Shown: positions 8,487 through 17,618, counted from the first letter of the stretch. The stretch is DNA of 64,000 nucleotides from Halopseudomonas xinjiangensis (GCF_900104945.1 NZ_LT629736.1:1674001-1738000); one strand, 5' to 3'. Numbers and translations are program-made. Notes: generated by a model from the letters alone, not told the origin.

Positions 8487-8738
8487 TTAGCGCGTGAAGA
8501 GATCAGCCAGCGTCAGGGTGAACATCAGAACTATCCAGAAGCCGGCACCGAGCGCGAAAAAGCGCACCAGCGCGGGATGATCCTGCAGACGCACGAAGCC
8601 GCCGAGAAGCAGGACCACTTGCCCCGCAGAACCGATCAGCGCGAGCCAGGCGTAAGCGGGGAAAAAGTGAGCCAGCCCGACCATGCCGGCCAGCAGCGCC
8701 AGCAGGCCGATCCAGACGATGAATAGTCGTTGGCTCAT
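8487..8738 (-). CDS. Cytochrome oxidase subunit IV-like small membrane protein
   Basis: 83 aa with three hydrophobic segments (MSQRLFIVWIGLLALLAGMV..., AYAWLALIGSAGQVVLLLGG, FFALGAGFWIVLMFTLTLAD). This fits the prokaryotic cytochrome c oxidase subunit IV family found at the end of caa3 operons. The ATG at 8738 overlaps the ctaE stop (ATGA). The frame is intact, unlike the three upstream remnants. It is probably without function unless an oxidase elsewhere in the genome can use it, and its promoter would be the decayed operon's. Confidence 0.65.
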   Translation of the reverse strand: MSQRLFIVWIGLLALLAGMVGLAHFFPAYAWLALIGSAGQVVLLLGGFVRLQDHPALVRFFALGAGFWIVLMFTLTLADLFTR

Positions 8739-9379
8739 GCGCCGCGCCCCACCAGGTACAGCGACGCGTAAAGCAATATCCAGATCGCGTCCACCAGGTG
8801 CCAATAAAAAGCGACTGCCTCGAGCGTGATCGCCCGTTCGGGCATCTTCATGTGGCCGGTATGGATGCGTAACAGCATGCCGATCGTCAGGGCGACGGCG
8901 ACCAGTACGTGAATGGCGTGCAGCCCGGTGGCGAACAGATAGACGTGCATGTAGAGCCTCGCCGGCTGTGAGCTCAGCGGGGACTCCGGCGAGGTCGGCG
9001 GCGACAGTCCTTCGCGCACTTCCCAGGCGTACTCGAAACCCTTCAGCGCCAGAATGCCAGGCCAAACAGCGCGGCACCGCCCAGCATCCACTTCACCCGG
9101 CCGTATACCTGCCGCCGGGCCGCCTCGACCACCAGCGTCATGCACAGGCTGCCGGTCAGCAGCAGTGCGCTGTTGAAACCGGCAAGCAGGTAGTGCAAGT
9201 GTCCCATGGCCTCGGCAACTGCCTGGGTGTGGGCAACCCGATAGTAGTAGATCACCAGGCACGCCGCCGAACATCATCAGCTCTGTCGCCAGGAACAGCC
9301 ATATGCCCAGGTAGGTCGCCTCGCGCTGCTGCGCAGGGGTCTGGAAATGCTCCGCCAAGTATTCCCTACGAGGTTCCAT
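8735..9379 (-). pseudogene. ctaE: Frameshifted caa3 oxidase subunit III (ctaE remnant)
   Basis: Three consecutive frames together make a subunit III. MEPRREYLAEHFQTPAQQRE...ELMMFGG starts at 9379. After a shift near 9262-9270 comes IYYYRVAHTQAVAEAMGHL...ALFGLAF. After a second shift near 9054-9058 comes LALKGFEYAWEVREGLSPP to LYASLYLVGRGA. The second break looks like loss of one C (TTCTGG where TTCCTGG is expected). Subunit III binds no metal and supports proton entry in haem-copper oxidases. The start overlaps the ctaD remnant and the end overlaps subunit IV, so operon order is preserved. As written it cannot make a full protein. Confidence 0.85.
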
Positions 9380-10152
9380 GAGTGGCCTCCGGCGGGTACT
9401 CGTAGGCTTCGAAATCGACAATGGGGATCTCCGCGAAGTTGTGCGTCGGCGGCGGCGAGGACGTGCGCCACTCGAGGCCGGCAGCGTCCCACGGATCATC
9501 GTCCGCCAGCGGACCATAGCGCAGCGACCAGAGCAGGTAGAAGAACGGCAGCACGTAACCGACCGCCAGGACCGCAGCGCCCGTCGACGACATGACATGC
9601 ACGGAACATGAACTCATCCGGATAGCTGTGGTAGCGCCGCGGCATGCCCAGACAACCGAGGATGAACTGCGGAAAAAGGTCAGGTTGAAGCCGAAGAAGA
9701 TGGTCGAAGCGGAGATCTTGCCCCACAGCTATGAATACATGCGCCCGGTCATCTTCGGCCACCAGAAGTGCAGCGCGCCGAAGAAGCCCGCTACCGCCGC
9801 GCCGATCATGATGTAGTGAAAATGCGCGACGACGAAGTGGTATCGTGCACGTGCACGTCCGCAGCCAGCAGCGCCAGGAACAATCCGGTCACGCCGCCGA
9901 TGACGAACAAACCAATGAAGGTGACCGCGAACAGAAAGGGCGCATTGATCGTCAGGTTGCTCTTGTACAGTGTGGCGGTCCAGTTGTAGACCTTGATCGC
10001 CGAGGGAATCGCGACGGGAAAGCTTAGCAGCGAAAAGACCATGCTGGCGTACATCGATTGTCCGGCAACGAACATGTGATGCCCCCAGACCATGAAGCCG
10101 ATTACCGCGATGGCCAGGCTGGAATAGGCAACGAAGCGATAGCCGAAGCGCC
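9366..10152 (-). pseudogene. ctaD: 3' fragment of caa3 oxidase subunit I (ctaD remnant)
   Basis: The C-terminal part of a haem-copper oxidase subunit I is spread over several frames. Pieces in order are [20 protein letters not shown]...[44 protein letters not shown] with the haem-ligand histidines, [16 protein letters not shown], a TAG stop at 9731-9729 where Glu is expected, FFGFNLTFF, FPQFILGCLGMPRRYHSYP, and HVMSSTGAAVLAVGYVLP. Breaks lie near 9840, 9673 and 9607; two look like single-base losses. The N-terminal half of subunit I, with the Cu(B) region, is missing, and the upstream end runs directly into ActA-like sequence near 10152. A relic, not a gene. Confidence 0.88.
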
Positions 10153-10580
10153 GTGGTGGAAATAGACGAAGTCCGGCAGTTCGGTGACGCGATTCCAGCG
10201 AATCGGTTTCCCCTCGACCAGGCTCTGCACCACCGGCTGGAGCATCTCTTCATCCGTCCATATCTGCGAATGGCAGTTCATGCAGGTGTGGGTTGCTGGC
10301 AATCCGGCAACCGAACTGGTTTCGCGGTGTCGTGGCAGTAGCGGCAATCAATCTGCAAGCCTCCCGCGTGACGCTCATGGGAAAACGGTACAGGCTGCCT
10401 GACGAACCAGCCCTTGCCGGTGCGGTAGTCGGAACGGTCGAACACGACGGCCGCGGCGAAGGCGCCGACAACTGTCAACAGGAGCAGGCCTAGTATCAGC
10501 CTCAGCCACATGTCAGCCGATCGCGGGAATAGTTGTGCCATGGCGTAGCGGTACCAATTTGTATCTGTCTGTTTCGTCAA
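10153..10580 (-). pseudogene. Truncated, frameshifted ActA-like multihaem cytochrome c
   Basis: [20 protein letters not shown] and a membrane anchor ([20 protein letters not shown]) precede [20 protein letters not shown], a haem motif with an upstream His. After a shift near 10310-10325 the next frame continues [18 protein letters not shown]...[16 protein letters not shown]. This order (membrane anchor, [22 protein letters not shown]) is that of the pentahaem subunit ActA of Alternative Complex III. Sequence then switches abruptly to ctaD, so the last haem motifs are lost together with whatever lay between. The start codon is uncertain (TTG at 10580 is one choice). Confidence 0.75.
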
Positions 10581-10852
10581 CCGAGCCGGGAGTGAGTTCC
10601 ATCGGATCGCCGTCCTAGCCGTGAACGAATCCGGACCCGGTCAGTCCCAATCCGAAAGCGAGACCACAAGCGTCGTCCTAGACCAGATGGCCGGGTTCGC
10701 TCGTTTGGCAGCGCTGATAGGTTCAGCGGGAGCAGTAGTCGGTTCGCGATGGTGTTTCGCCACCATCTGTTGCCAGAGCGTCTCGAAGAAGGCGCAGGAT
10801 GCCAGGATGGTCCAAGCCGGATGAGCCCCAGGCCCCATAACAAGGTGCCCTG
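10581..10852 (+). other. Intergenic stretch between the oxidase relic and the formate dehydrogenase gene
   Basis: 272 bp with no convincing gene. A minus-strand frame (10641-10838, 65 codons) is open but matches nothing I recognise and has no clear ribosome site. AAGGTG at about 10842 serves the downstream formate dehydrogenase start. I could not place a good -35/-10 pair for that operon. The stretch may be further decayed remnant of the respiratory locus. Confidence 0.4.
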
Positions 10853-13822
10853 ATGAGCAAAGCGACAGACTGCACGATTATCTACGACGGACAGAAACTG
10901 ACCGGCAAAGCCGATCAGCCTCTGGTCGAATTCCTCGGCGAGCACGGCATCGAGTTGCCGCATGTCTGCTATCACCCCTCTCTCGGTCCGTTGCAAACCT
11001 GCGATACCTGCTGGGTGCTGGTCGACGGCGAACTGCAGCGCGGCTGCACCTTGCGAACCGCTGAAGGTCTGGCGTTATCGAGCACCGGGCAGGCGCAGAC
11101 GGCACGCGGCGAAGGCATGGACCGGCTTCTCGCCAAACACGAGCTGTATTGCACCGTCTGCGAGAACAACAACGACTGCACGCTGCACGACACCGTGGTC
11201 AGCATGGACATCCCCATACAGCGCTACGAATTCGAGCGCACGCCCTACGAGAAAGACGAATCCAACCCGTTCTACACCTACGATCCCGACCAGTGCATCC
11301 TCTGCGGCCGCTGCGTCGAGGCGTGTCAGAACGTCGAGGTCAACGAAACGCTGAGCATCGACTTCACCATGGAGCGCCCGCGCGTGCTGTGGGACGGCGG
11401 CCAGCCAATCGATGAATCCAGCTGCGTCAGCTGCGGCCACTGCGTCACCGTGTGCCCGTGCAACGCCTTGATGGAAAAGACCATGCAGCCGGACGCCGGC
11501 CCCTTTACCTCGATTCCGCAGGACCTGAAACGGCCGATGATCGATATGGTCAAGACGGTCGAGCGCACCATCAGCGCCAAGCCGATCACGGCCATCTCGG
11601 TGATGGACAAGCACTGGCGTCAGCCCGAGGTGAAGCGCACCAAGACCGTGTGCACTTACTGCGGCGTGGGTTGTTCATTCGAGATGTGGACGCGCGACCG
11701 GCAGATTCTCAAGGTCCAGCCGGTGGAACATGCGCCCGCCAACGGCATTTCCACTTGCATCAAGGGCAAGTTCGCCTGGGACTTCGTCAACGATCCCAAA
11801 CGTTTGACCACCCCGCTCATCCGCGAAAACGGCCAGTTTCGCGAGGCCAGCTGGGACGAAGCGCTCGACCTGGTCGCGCGTCGCTTCATGCAGATTCGCG
11901 ATACGGAAGGTCCGGAAAAGATCGGCTTCATCGGCTCCAGCAAGGCGAGCAACGAAGAGGCCTACCTGACACAGAAGATCGCCAGGCTGATCATCGGCAC
12001 CAACAGCGTCGACAACTCCTCGCGCTACTGCCAGAACCCCGCTACCAAGGGCCTGTTCCGCACGGTCGGTTACGGCGGAGACGCCGGCACCATCGAAGAC
12101 ATGGAAAAGGCCGAGCTGATCGTCATCGTCGGCAGCAACCTCTCCGAGAACCACCCGGTTATCGCCTCCAAGCTGAAGGCAGCGCGCAAGCTGCGCGGGC
12201 AAAAGTTGATCGTTGCCGATGTGCGCGGGCATGAGATGGCCGAGCGCGCCGATATCTTCCTGCGTCCGAACGCCAGTACCGACATGATCTGGGCGTCTGC
12301 CATGGCCCGCTACATTCTCGACAACGACCTGGCCGACACCGAGTTCCTCGAAACCAAGGTCAATCAGGTCGAGGAATTCCGTGAATCGCTGGCTCCATTC
12401 ACCATGGAGTTCGCCGAGCAAAAGACCGGTATTCCGAAGCAGCAACTGATCGACGCGGCGGAGATGATCGCCCGCGCCGATTCGGTTTGCCTGCTGTGGG
12501 CAATGGGTATCACCCAGCATAGCCATGGTGCTGACATCAGCACCTCGCTATCCAACCTGTTGCTGGTTACCGGCAACTACGGCAAGCCTGGCACCGGCGG
12601 CTACCCGATGCGCGGCCATAACAACGTCCAGGGCGCCAGTGACTTCGGTTGCCTGAAGAACATGTACCCGGGCTACGAGAAAGTCAGCAACGACGAGGTC
12701 CGGGCGAAGTGGGCGAAGGCCTGGGGCGTTCCGCCCGAGAAGCTGTCCGGCGAAGTCGGCTCGGATAATTTTCTGATGGTTCAGGACGCCGGGACCGAGA
12801 AACTGCAGGCCATGTACATCATCGGCGAGGAAACCGCGTTCTCCGATGCGAACGCCAACAGTGTTCACGACTCCTTCAGTAATCTGGAATTCATGGTGGT
12901 GCAGGACATCTTTCTCAGCCGCACTGCACAGTTCGCTGACGTCGTTCTGCCCGCCTGCCCCAGTGTGGAGAAGGAAGGTACCTTCACCAATACCGAGCGC
13001 CGCATTCAGCGCTTCTATCAGGTCATGCCACCGTTGGGGAACAGCCGGCCGGACTGGGAAATCCTCACAGACCTGGCCAAGCGCATGGGCCATGACTGGG
13101 GCTATACGCACCCTTCGGAGATCATGGCCGAGTGCGCGGGGATCTCAGAGATGTTCAAGGGTGTAAGCTACGAGCGGCTCGAAGGCTGGAAGTCGCAGTG
13201 CTGGCCGGTTCGTGAAGACGGGACCGACACGCCGCTGCTGTACACCGATGGTTTTCACACCGATGACGGCAAGGCGGTGCTGTTCCCGCTGGAATGGAAA
13301 GAGCCCGCCGAAGGTCCGGATGCGGAATACGATCTCATGCTCGACAATGGCCGTATGCTCGAACACTTTCAGGGTCTGAACCAGACCGGTCGTGGCGAGC
13401 GGCTCATGTCCCGGTCGCCGAACTGGTTCGTCGAGGTCAGCCCAGAGCTGGCCAAGGAGAAGAACATCGAGGATGGCACGTGGGTCAAAGTCACCTCGCG
13501 TCGGGGCTCGGTAGAAGTTCAGGCGTTGGTCACCGAACGCGTCCGCGGCAAGACCCTGTTCATGCCGATTCACCAGGGCAAGCCCGGACTCAACTTGCTG
13601 ACCGGTGAGCATCACGACCCCGATGTGAACACGCCGGCCTACAAGGAGACTGCGGTCAAACTCGAGGTCCTGCCCCGCGAACGCGGCCCCTCCCCACTGC
13701 CCGCGCACAACTTCCGCAACGGCCACCGCACGCCCAACGAAGGCGTGCCAGTCGAGGTGAAGTGGATGCAGCCCGAGTACGTCGAACCGCCCGTCCATGC
13801 ACCGCAGCCGGAGAAATTCTGA
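10853..13822 (+). CDS. Formate dehydrogenase alpha subunit, molybdopterin/Fe-S, with ferredoxin-like N-terminus
   Basis: 989 aa. Cluster ligands read from the sequence are: 2Fe-2S C39/C50/C53/C65; the NuoG-type H96/C100/C103/C109; two 4Fe-4S sets C148/151/154/158 and C191/194/197/201; then the molybdopterin-domain 4Fe-4S set C267/270/274/302 (CTYCGVGC). The probable active-site residue is Cys393 in SSRYCQNPAT, so selenocysteine is not used. A C-terminal MopB dinucleotide-binding domain follows (LMLDNGRMLEHFQG, then GTWVKVTSRRGSV). This is the COG3383 (YjgC/FdhF) layout, oxidising formate to CO2. No FdsB/FdsG-like diaphorase or FdhD is in the window, so its electron acceptor is unknown. It overlaps the DUF1641 gene by one base. 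Confidence 0.88.
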   Translation: MSKATDCTIIYDGQKLTGKADQPLVEFLGEHGIELPHVCYHPSLGPLQTCDTCWVLVDGELQRGCTLRTAEGLALSSTGQAQTARGEGMDRLLAKHELYCTVCENNNDCTLHDTVVSMDIPIQRYEFERTPYEKDESNPFYTYDPDQCILCGRCVEACQNVEVNETLSIDFTMERPRVLWDGGQPIDESSCVSCGHCVTVCPCNALMEKTMQPDAGPFTSIPQDLKRPMIDMVKTVERTISAKPITAISVMDKHWRQPEVKRTKTVCTYCGVGCSFEMWTRDRQILKVQPVEHAPANGISTCIKGKFAWDFVNDPKRLTTPLIRENGQFREASWDEALDLVARRFMQIRDTEGPEKIGFIGSSKASNEEAYLTQKIARLIIGTNSVDNSSRYCQNPATKGLFRTVGYGGDAGTIEDMEKAELIVIVGSNLSENHPVIASKLKAARKLRGQKLIVADVRGHEMAERADIFLRPNASTDMIWASAMARYILDNDLADTEFLETKVNQVEEFRESLAPFTMEFAEQKTGIPKQQLIDAAEMIARADSVCLLWAMGITQHSHGADISTSLSNLLLVTGNYGKPGTGGYPMRGHNNVQGASDFGCLKNMYPGYEKVSNDEVRAKWAKAWGVPPEKLSGEVGSDNFLMVQDAGTEKLQAMYIIGEETAFSDANANSVHDSFSNLEFMVVQDIFLSRTAQFADVVLPACPSVEKEGTFTNTERRIQRFYQVMPPLGNSRPDWEILTDLAKRMGHDWGYTHPSEIMAECAGISEMFKGVSYERLEGWKSQCWPVREDGTDTPLLYTDGFHTDDGKAVLFPLEWKEPAEGPDAEYDLMLDNGRMLEHFQGLNQTGRGERLMSRSPNWFVEVSPELAKEKNIEDGTWVKVTSRRGSVEVQALVTERVRGKTLFMPIHQGKPGLNLLTGEHHDPDVNTPAYKETAVKLEVLPRERGPSPLPAHNFRNGHRTPNEGVPVEVKWMQPEYVEPPVHAPQPEKF

Positions 13823-14304
13823 TGGCCGAACGAATCGATTATGACGTCAAACCCACCCCCATCGGCCCAGACGCCCATGAAGAGCTTCAGCGGCTGCTGC
13901 AGAGTCTGCATGAAGGCGGTGTGTTGCGCTTCGCCAACGACCTGGTCTCGTCCAAGAGCGAGGTGACGAAAGTGCTGATCGACGGCATGAATCAGGAAGG
14001 ATCGCTGAACGCCGTGCAGAATCTGTCGATTCTGCTGATGGCGCTGTCGCGCATCGAGCCGGGCGAATTCTACAAGGTCGTATTCGGTCTCAAGGACGCC
14101 ATGACCGAGCTAGGCCGGCACGCGCCGGACACACAGCAGGAGGACGCGCCGGGCATTACTGGCGCCTACAAGATGCTGCATGACGACAAGTTATGGGCCG
14201 CGCTAACGCCGGTGATCAGCGCATTGAAGGTGTTTGCCGAGCGCCTGGGTGAAGACACCGAAAAACCGGTGACCAAGTTCACCGGCAAGCCAACCGAACT
14301 CTGA
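13822..14304 (+). CDS. DUF1641 protein, partner of the formate dehydrogenase
   Basis: 160 aa, all-helical by appearance, containing KVVFGLKDAMTEL and GITGAYKMLHDDKLWAAL, typical of DUF1641. Family members follow formate dehydrogenases of this type (for example YrhD next to YrhE in Bacillus), but the biochemical role is not established. The frame is open 20 codons earlier. ATG 13822 was chosen because it shares its A with the TGA of the dehydrogenase gene, giving coupled translation. It is followed closely by a strong terminator, so the operon has just these two genes. Confidence 0.88.
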   Translation: MAERIDYDVKPTPIGPDAHEELQRLLQSLHEGGVLRFANDLVSSKSEVTKVLIDGMNQEGSLNAVQNLSILLMALSRIEPGEFYKVVFGLKDAMTELGRHAPDTQQEDAPGITGAYKMLHDDKLWAALTPVISALKVFAERLGEDTEKPVTKFTGKPTEL

Positions 14305-14320
14305 CCGTCGGCCGGAAACA

Positions 14321-14348
14321 AAAAAAGCGACCCAAGGGTCGCTTTTTT
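14321..14348. terminator. Bidirectional intrinsic terminator
   Basis: A near-perfect inverted repeat, AAAAAAGCGACCC then AA then GGGTCGCTTTTTT, with A and T tracts on both sides. It can end the formate dehydrogenase operon on the plus strand and the tRNA-Asp transcript on the minus strand. Confidence 0.93.
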
Positions 14349-14359
14349 CGTTTGAATAG

Positions 14360-14436
14360 TGGCGCAGCGGACGGGACTCGAACCCGCGACCCCCGGCGTG
14401 ACAGGCCGGTATTCTAACCGACTGAACTACCGCTGC
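14360..14436 (-). tRNA. tRNA-Asp (anticodon GTC)
   Basis: Minus-strand 77 nt cloverleaf. The acceptor arm GCAGCGG pairs with CCGCTGC, with discriminator G and encoded CCA. The D arm is TAGTTCAGTCGGTTAGAA, the anticodon stem-loop CCGGCCTGTCACGCCGG reads GTC, and the T arm has GGTTCGAGTCCC. It matches the E. coli tRNA-Asp pattern closely outside the acceptor stem. Confidence 0.97.
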
Positions 14437-14502
14437 GCGTCGGCCCAGCGACACCGGCGAGCGGTACGGGTGGGGTGCACCCTGTCATCTGAACTGGCGC
14501 GC

Positions 14503-14530
14503 ATTTTAACCATTCCCCGAAGCGAGTCAA
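14503..14530 (-). promoter_or_regulatory. Promoter of tRNA-Asp
   Basis: On the minus strand, TTGACT (14530-14525), a 16 bp spacer and TAAAAT (14508-14503) precede a GC-rich discriminator (GCGCGCC), as in stringently controlled stable-RNA promoters. This would give a leader of roughly 60 nt before the tRNA 5' end. Confidence 0.7.
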
Positions 14531-14582
14531 GCAGTTAGCGCATATTTTTATCACGCACTGCCAACTCACCGGCTCGCCCGCT

Positions 14583-17500
14583 TCAGACCGGCTGCGCCGC
14601 CGTTGGTCGAGCGGCTTGGGCGTCGGATGCCAGTGTCAACCTGCATACCGCTGGCACCACCAGCAGCGTCAGCACGGTCGACGCCAGCAACCCGGAAATA
14701 ATCGCCCAGGCCATCGGTGGCCACAGCGTCGAAGCCGAAAAGGCCAGCGGCAGCAACCCCGCAATCGTCGTCGCGGTCGTGAGCAGGATCGGCCGGGTCC
14801 GACGCGTCACCGCCTCGGCTACCGCGTCGCCTATCGACAAGCCCTCGCCCAGCCGCTGATCGACCACATCGATCAGCACGATGGCGTTGTTTACCACGAT
14901 ACCCACCAGCGCGATGATACCCAGCACCGACTGGAATCCGAACGGCGACCCGGACAATACCAGCCCGGGGAAAACGCCGACGCTGGCCAGCGGCACGGTC
15001 AGCAGGATGATCCCGACCCGTCGGAACGAGTTGAATTGCAACAGCAGGAAAAACAGCAGCAGCAGGATGCCCACCGGCGCAGTGGTGAACAAGGCGCGGT
15101 TGGCGTCGCCTGAGCCTTCGCTATCACCGCCCAGTTCCAACCGGGTACCAGCCGGCAAGGGGTTGGTTTCCAGGCGGGTCTGCAACTGATCTAGCACCTG
15201 GCTGAAGCTGTAGCCGTCCTCAAGACCTGCTGTGACCGTATACATCCTGGCGCCATCACGCTGACGGATGCTCGCTGGCTGCCAATCGGCATCGATTCGG
15301 GCGACTGCGGTCAGCGGCACGCCCTGCCCGGCTTCATTGAACACCTGCGCGGACATCAACCGCTCAACGCTCTGCTGTGTCCCTTCGCGTGAGCGCAGGA
15401 CCAGCGGGATCGGGTCCAGCTCCTGGCGGTATTGTTCGGCGGTGAAACCGAGACTCTGGGTGAACAGCGTACGTGCTACATCGGCACGGGTGACCCCATG
15501 GCGCTGCGCCAGCGCATCATCCACCTCGACCTTCAGCACAGGCACGCCCAGATCGATATCGTGACGCACGTCCACCGCCCCCTCGCTCTGCTTGATCAAG
15601 GTGAACACGTGTTCGGCAGCGGCGATCCGCTGGCGATCGTCGTGATGGTAGAGACGAACCTCAACCGGCGCCGCACGCGGCGGACCCTGCCCCAGGGTAC
15701 TGGCTACCACATCCAGTTCCGGCATGGTTTCGGCCACGTGATGACGAACCCAATGGATGACGCCGGTGGTGTCGGCAAGTTGCGAGGTGGTAACCACCAG
15801 CCGCGCCCGATTGGGTGCCTCGGGTGCACGCATCAGGTTGTAGTAGAAACTCGGACCCGCCGAGCCGACGAAGCGGTGTACGGACAGTACATCTGGTCGC
15901 TGGCGAAGGCGCTGTTCCAGGTCGGCCGCAACGGTTTCTGTACGCTGCTGATCGGTTCCTTCCGGCATGTACAGCTCGACCACCACCAGCGGACGATCAG
16001 CGTTGGGGAAGAACTGCAGTTTCATCAATGGCGTCAGTGCCAGGCTGGCCAGCAGCACGACGGCCCCGAACGCGATGACCCGACGCGGCGCGCGGGTGGT
16101 GAGCCTGGCCAGACGTGAGCCGAGTGCCTCCATCCGATCCCCGCGACCGGGCCGCGCAGGTTTGAGAAAGCGGCCAGCCAGCAACGGCGCCACGCTGATC
16201 GCCAGCAGATAGCTGACGATCAGCGTGAGCATGATCATGACCGGAATCCCGCGGGTGAAGTCGGCAGTGCCCCCCTTGGACAGCAGCATGGGCGTGAACG
16301 CAGCAAGCGTGGTCGCCGTGGAGGCGCCGAGCGGGCCGGCCAGCTCATGTATTCCGTTACGCACCGCATCGCGGGACGTCTCGCCACGGTTCAGCCGATC
16401 CTGGATGTTTTCGACCATGACGATGGCGTTGTCGATGAGGATACCCAGCGAGATGACCATGCCGATCACCGCGATCTGGTGCAGTATCCCACCGCCCAGG
16501 TCGTAGATACCCAGGCTGATCAAAGCGACGAGGGGCAGCATGGCCGCCACCAGCACGCCCATACGCCAGCCCATGCCGAGCAGCACGACAGCCACGATAA
16601 TCGCGACGCTACCGATGAGATTGGCTTCCAGGCCATCGAGACGCTCCTTGACCTGGTCTGGCTGAAAGAACATTTCGTCGATATGCAGCGGCTCGAAATC
16701 CGCGCGAACCAGATTCAGCCGCTCGCGCACGGCGCTGCCGAAGCTGATCGCATCGACCTGCCCCCGCTGCGCGGTCAGCTCCACCAGCACTGCCTGTTCG
16801 CCATCGAACCACGCCCGCGGTTGCATGGGCTCCTGTGGGCCACGCCATATCTCGGCGATGGCCGCCAAGGGCACACTGGCACCGTCAGGCAGCGGTATCT
16901 GCGTCGCCCTCAATGCATCCAGGCTGGCGAATTCACTGTTGGGCAAAATGCCCAGGCGCTTGCCACCTGCCTCGACGAAGCCGCCGGGTATCACCTGGTT
17001 GCGCTGGGCCAGCAGCTGAGCGAGATAACCCGGGGAGATGCCCAGGCGCTGAAGCTCGGCATCCTGGATGGCAATAGTGATCTGCTCGTCGACATCACCC
17101 GACAACTCCACGCGCGACAGCCCGGGCAGGTCGGCGAGCTCCCGTTTGAGCCGCTCGGCCTCTTCGCTCAGCCGGACCAGTGAGGCATCACCACGCACCG
17201 CCAGGATGATGGCGGGAATATCGATAAGCCGATCATCCAGAGCCACCTGGCCGACACCGGCCGGGAATTCCAGACGGGCTCGCTCCATTGCCTGTCTGAC
17301 CCGATCCCAGGCCGAATCAGTGTCGTAGATTTCATCCTCGAGATGGATGGTAACCAGCGCGACACCCGAGCGGGCGGTCGCCATGAAATGCTCGATTTCC
17401 TCGACCTGGGAGAGTTCGTCGGACAGAGGCTCGAGCACCAGACGCTCGACCGACTCGGCTATCGCGCCCGGATAGATCACGGTGATCATGCCCGAGCGAT

Positions 17501-17618
17501 AGGGGAAGCTCGGATCCTCCTGTCGAGCCATGGTCAGATAAGAGGCGACACCCAGCAAACAGAGCATCACCACGACCATGCCGATCAGCCTAGGCCTGAC
17601 GAGAAACCCGGCGTTCAC
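14583..17618 (-). CDS. RND efflux permease
   Basis: 1011 aa inner-membrane pump subunit with the usual duplicated architecture: TM1 (LIGMVVVMLCLLGVASYLTM), a large periplasmic domain, TM2-7, a second periplasmic domain and TM8-12. The TM4 segment reads SLGILIDNAIVMVEN, so the usual Asp pair of AcrB is Asp-Asn here, as in many relatives outside the AcrB core group. GIVVNNAIVLIDV is the TM10 equivalent. The GTG start overlaps the stop of the fusion-protein gene (GTGA). The substrate cannot be read from sequence. No outer-membrane factor is encoded in the operon, so a TolC/OprM-type channel from elsewhere would be needed. Confidence 0.92.
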   Translation of the reverse strand: MNAGFLVRPRLIGMVVVMLCLLGVASYLTMARQEDPSFPYRSGMITVIYPGAIAESVERLVLEPLSDELSQVEEIEHFMATARSGVALVTIHLEDEIYDTDSAWDRVRQAMERARLEFPAGVGQVALDDRLIDIPAIILAVRGDASLVRLSEEAERLKRELADLPGLSRVELSGDVDEQITIAIQDAELQRLGISPGYLAQLLAQRNQVIPGGFVEAGGKRLGILPNSEFASLDALRATQIPLPDGASVPLAAIAEIWRGPQEPMQPRAWFDGEQAVLVELTAQRGQVDAISFGSAVRERLNLVRADFEPLHIDEMFFQPDQVKERLDGLEANLIGSVAIIVAVVLLGMGWRMGVLVAAMLPLVALISLGIYDLGGGILHQIAVIGMVISLGILIDNAIVMVENIQDRLNRGETSRDAVRNGIHELAGPLGASTATTLAAFTPMLLSKGGTADFTRGIPVMIMLTLIVSYLLAISVAPLLAGRFLKPARPGRGDRMEALGSRLARLTTRAPRRVIAFGAVVLLASLALTPLMKLQFFPNADRPLVVVELYMPEGTDQQRTETVAADLEQRLRQRPDVLSVHRFVGSAGPSFYYNLMRAPEAPNRARLVVTTSQLADTTGVIHWVRHHVAETMPELDVVASTLGQGPPRAAPVEVRLYHHDDRQRIAAAEHVFTLIKQSEGAVDVRHDIDLGVPVLKVEVDDALAQRHGVTRADVARTLFTQSLGFTAEQYRQELDPIPLVLRSREGTQQSVERLMSAQVFNEAGQGVPLTAVARIDADWQPASIRQRDGARMYTVTAGLEDGYSFSQVLDQLQTRLETNPLPAGTRLELGGDSEGSGDANRALFTTAPVGILLLLFFLLLQFNSFRRVGIILLTVPLASVGVFPGLVLSGSPFGFQSVLGIIALVGIVVNNAIVLIDVVDQRLGEGLSIGDAVAEAVTRRTRPILLTTATTIAGLLPLAFSASTLWPPMAWAIISGLLASTVLTLLVVPAVCRLTLASDAQAARPTAAQPV

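Noticed and set aside
8735-10330. Sequencing error as explanation of the oxidase frameshifts.
   Set aside because: Breaks are clustered here only, include a nonsense codon and accompany a large deletion. It cannot be fully excluded without reads.
10641-10838. 65-codon minus-strand frame upstream of the formate dehydrogenase.
   Set aside because: Unrecognisable and without a ribosome site. It could be a remnant, but I cannot support a gene.
11675-12526. Long minus-strand open frame opposite the formate dehydrogenase gene.
   Set aside because: No ribosome site or domain; it reflects the high-GC third-position bias of the real gene on the plus strand.
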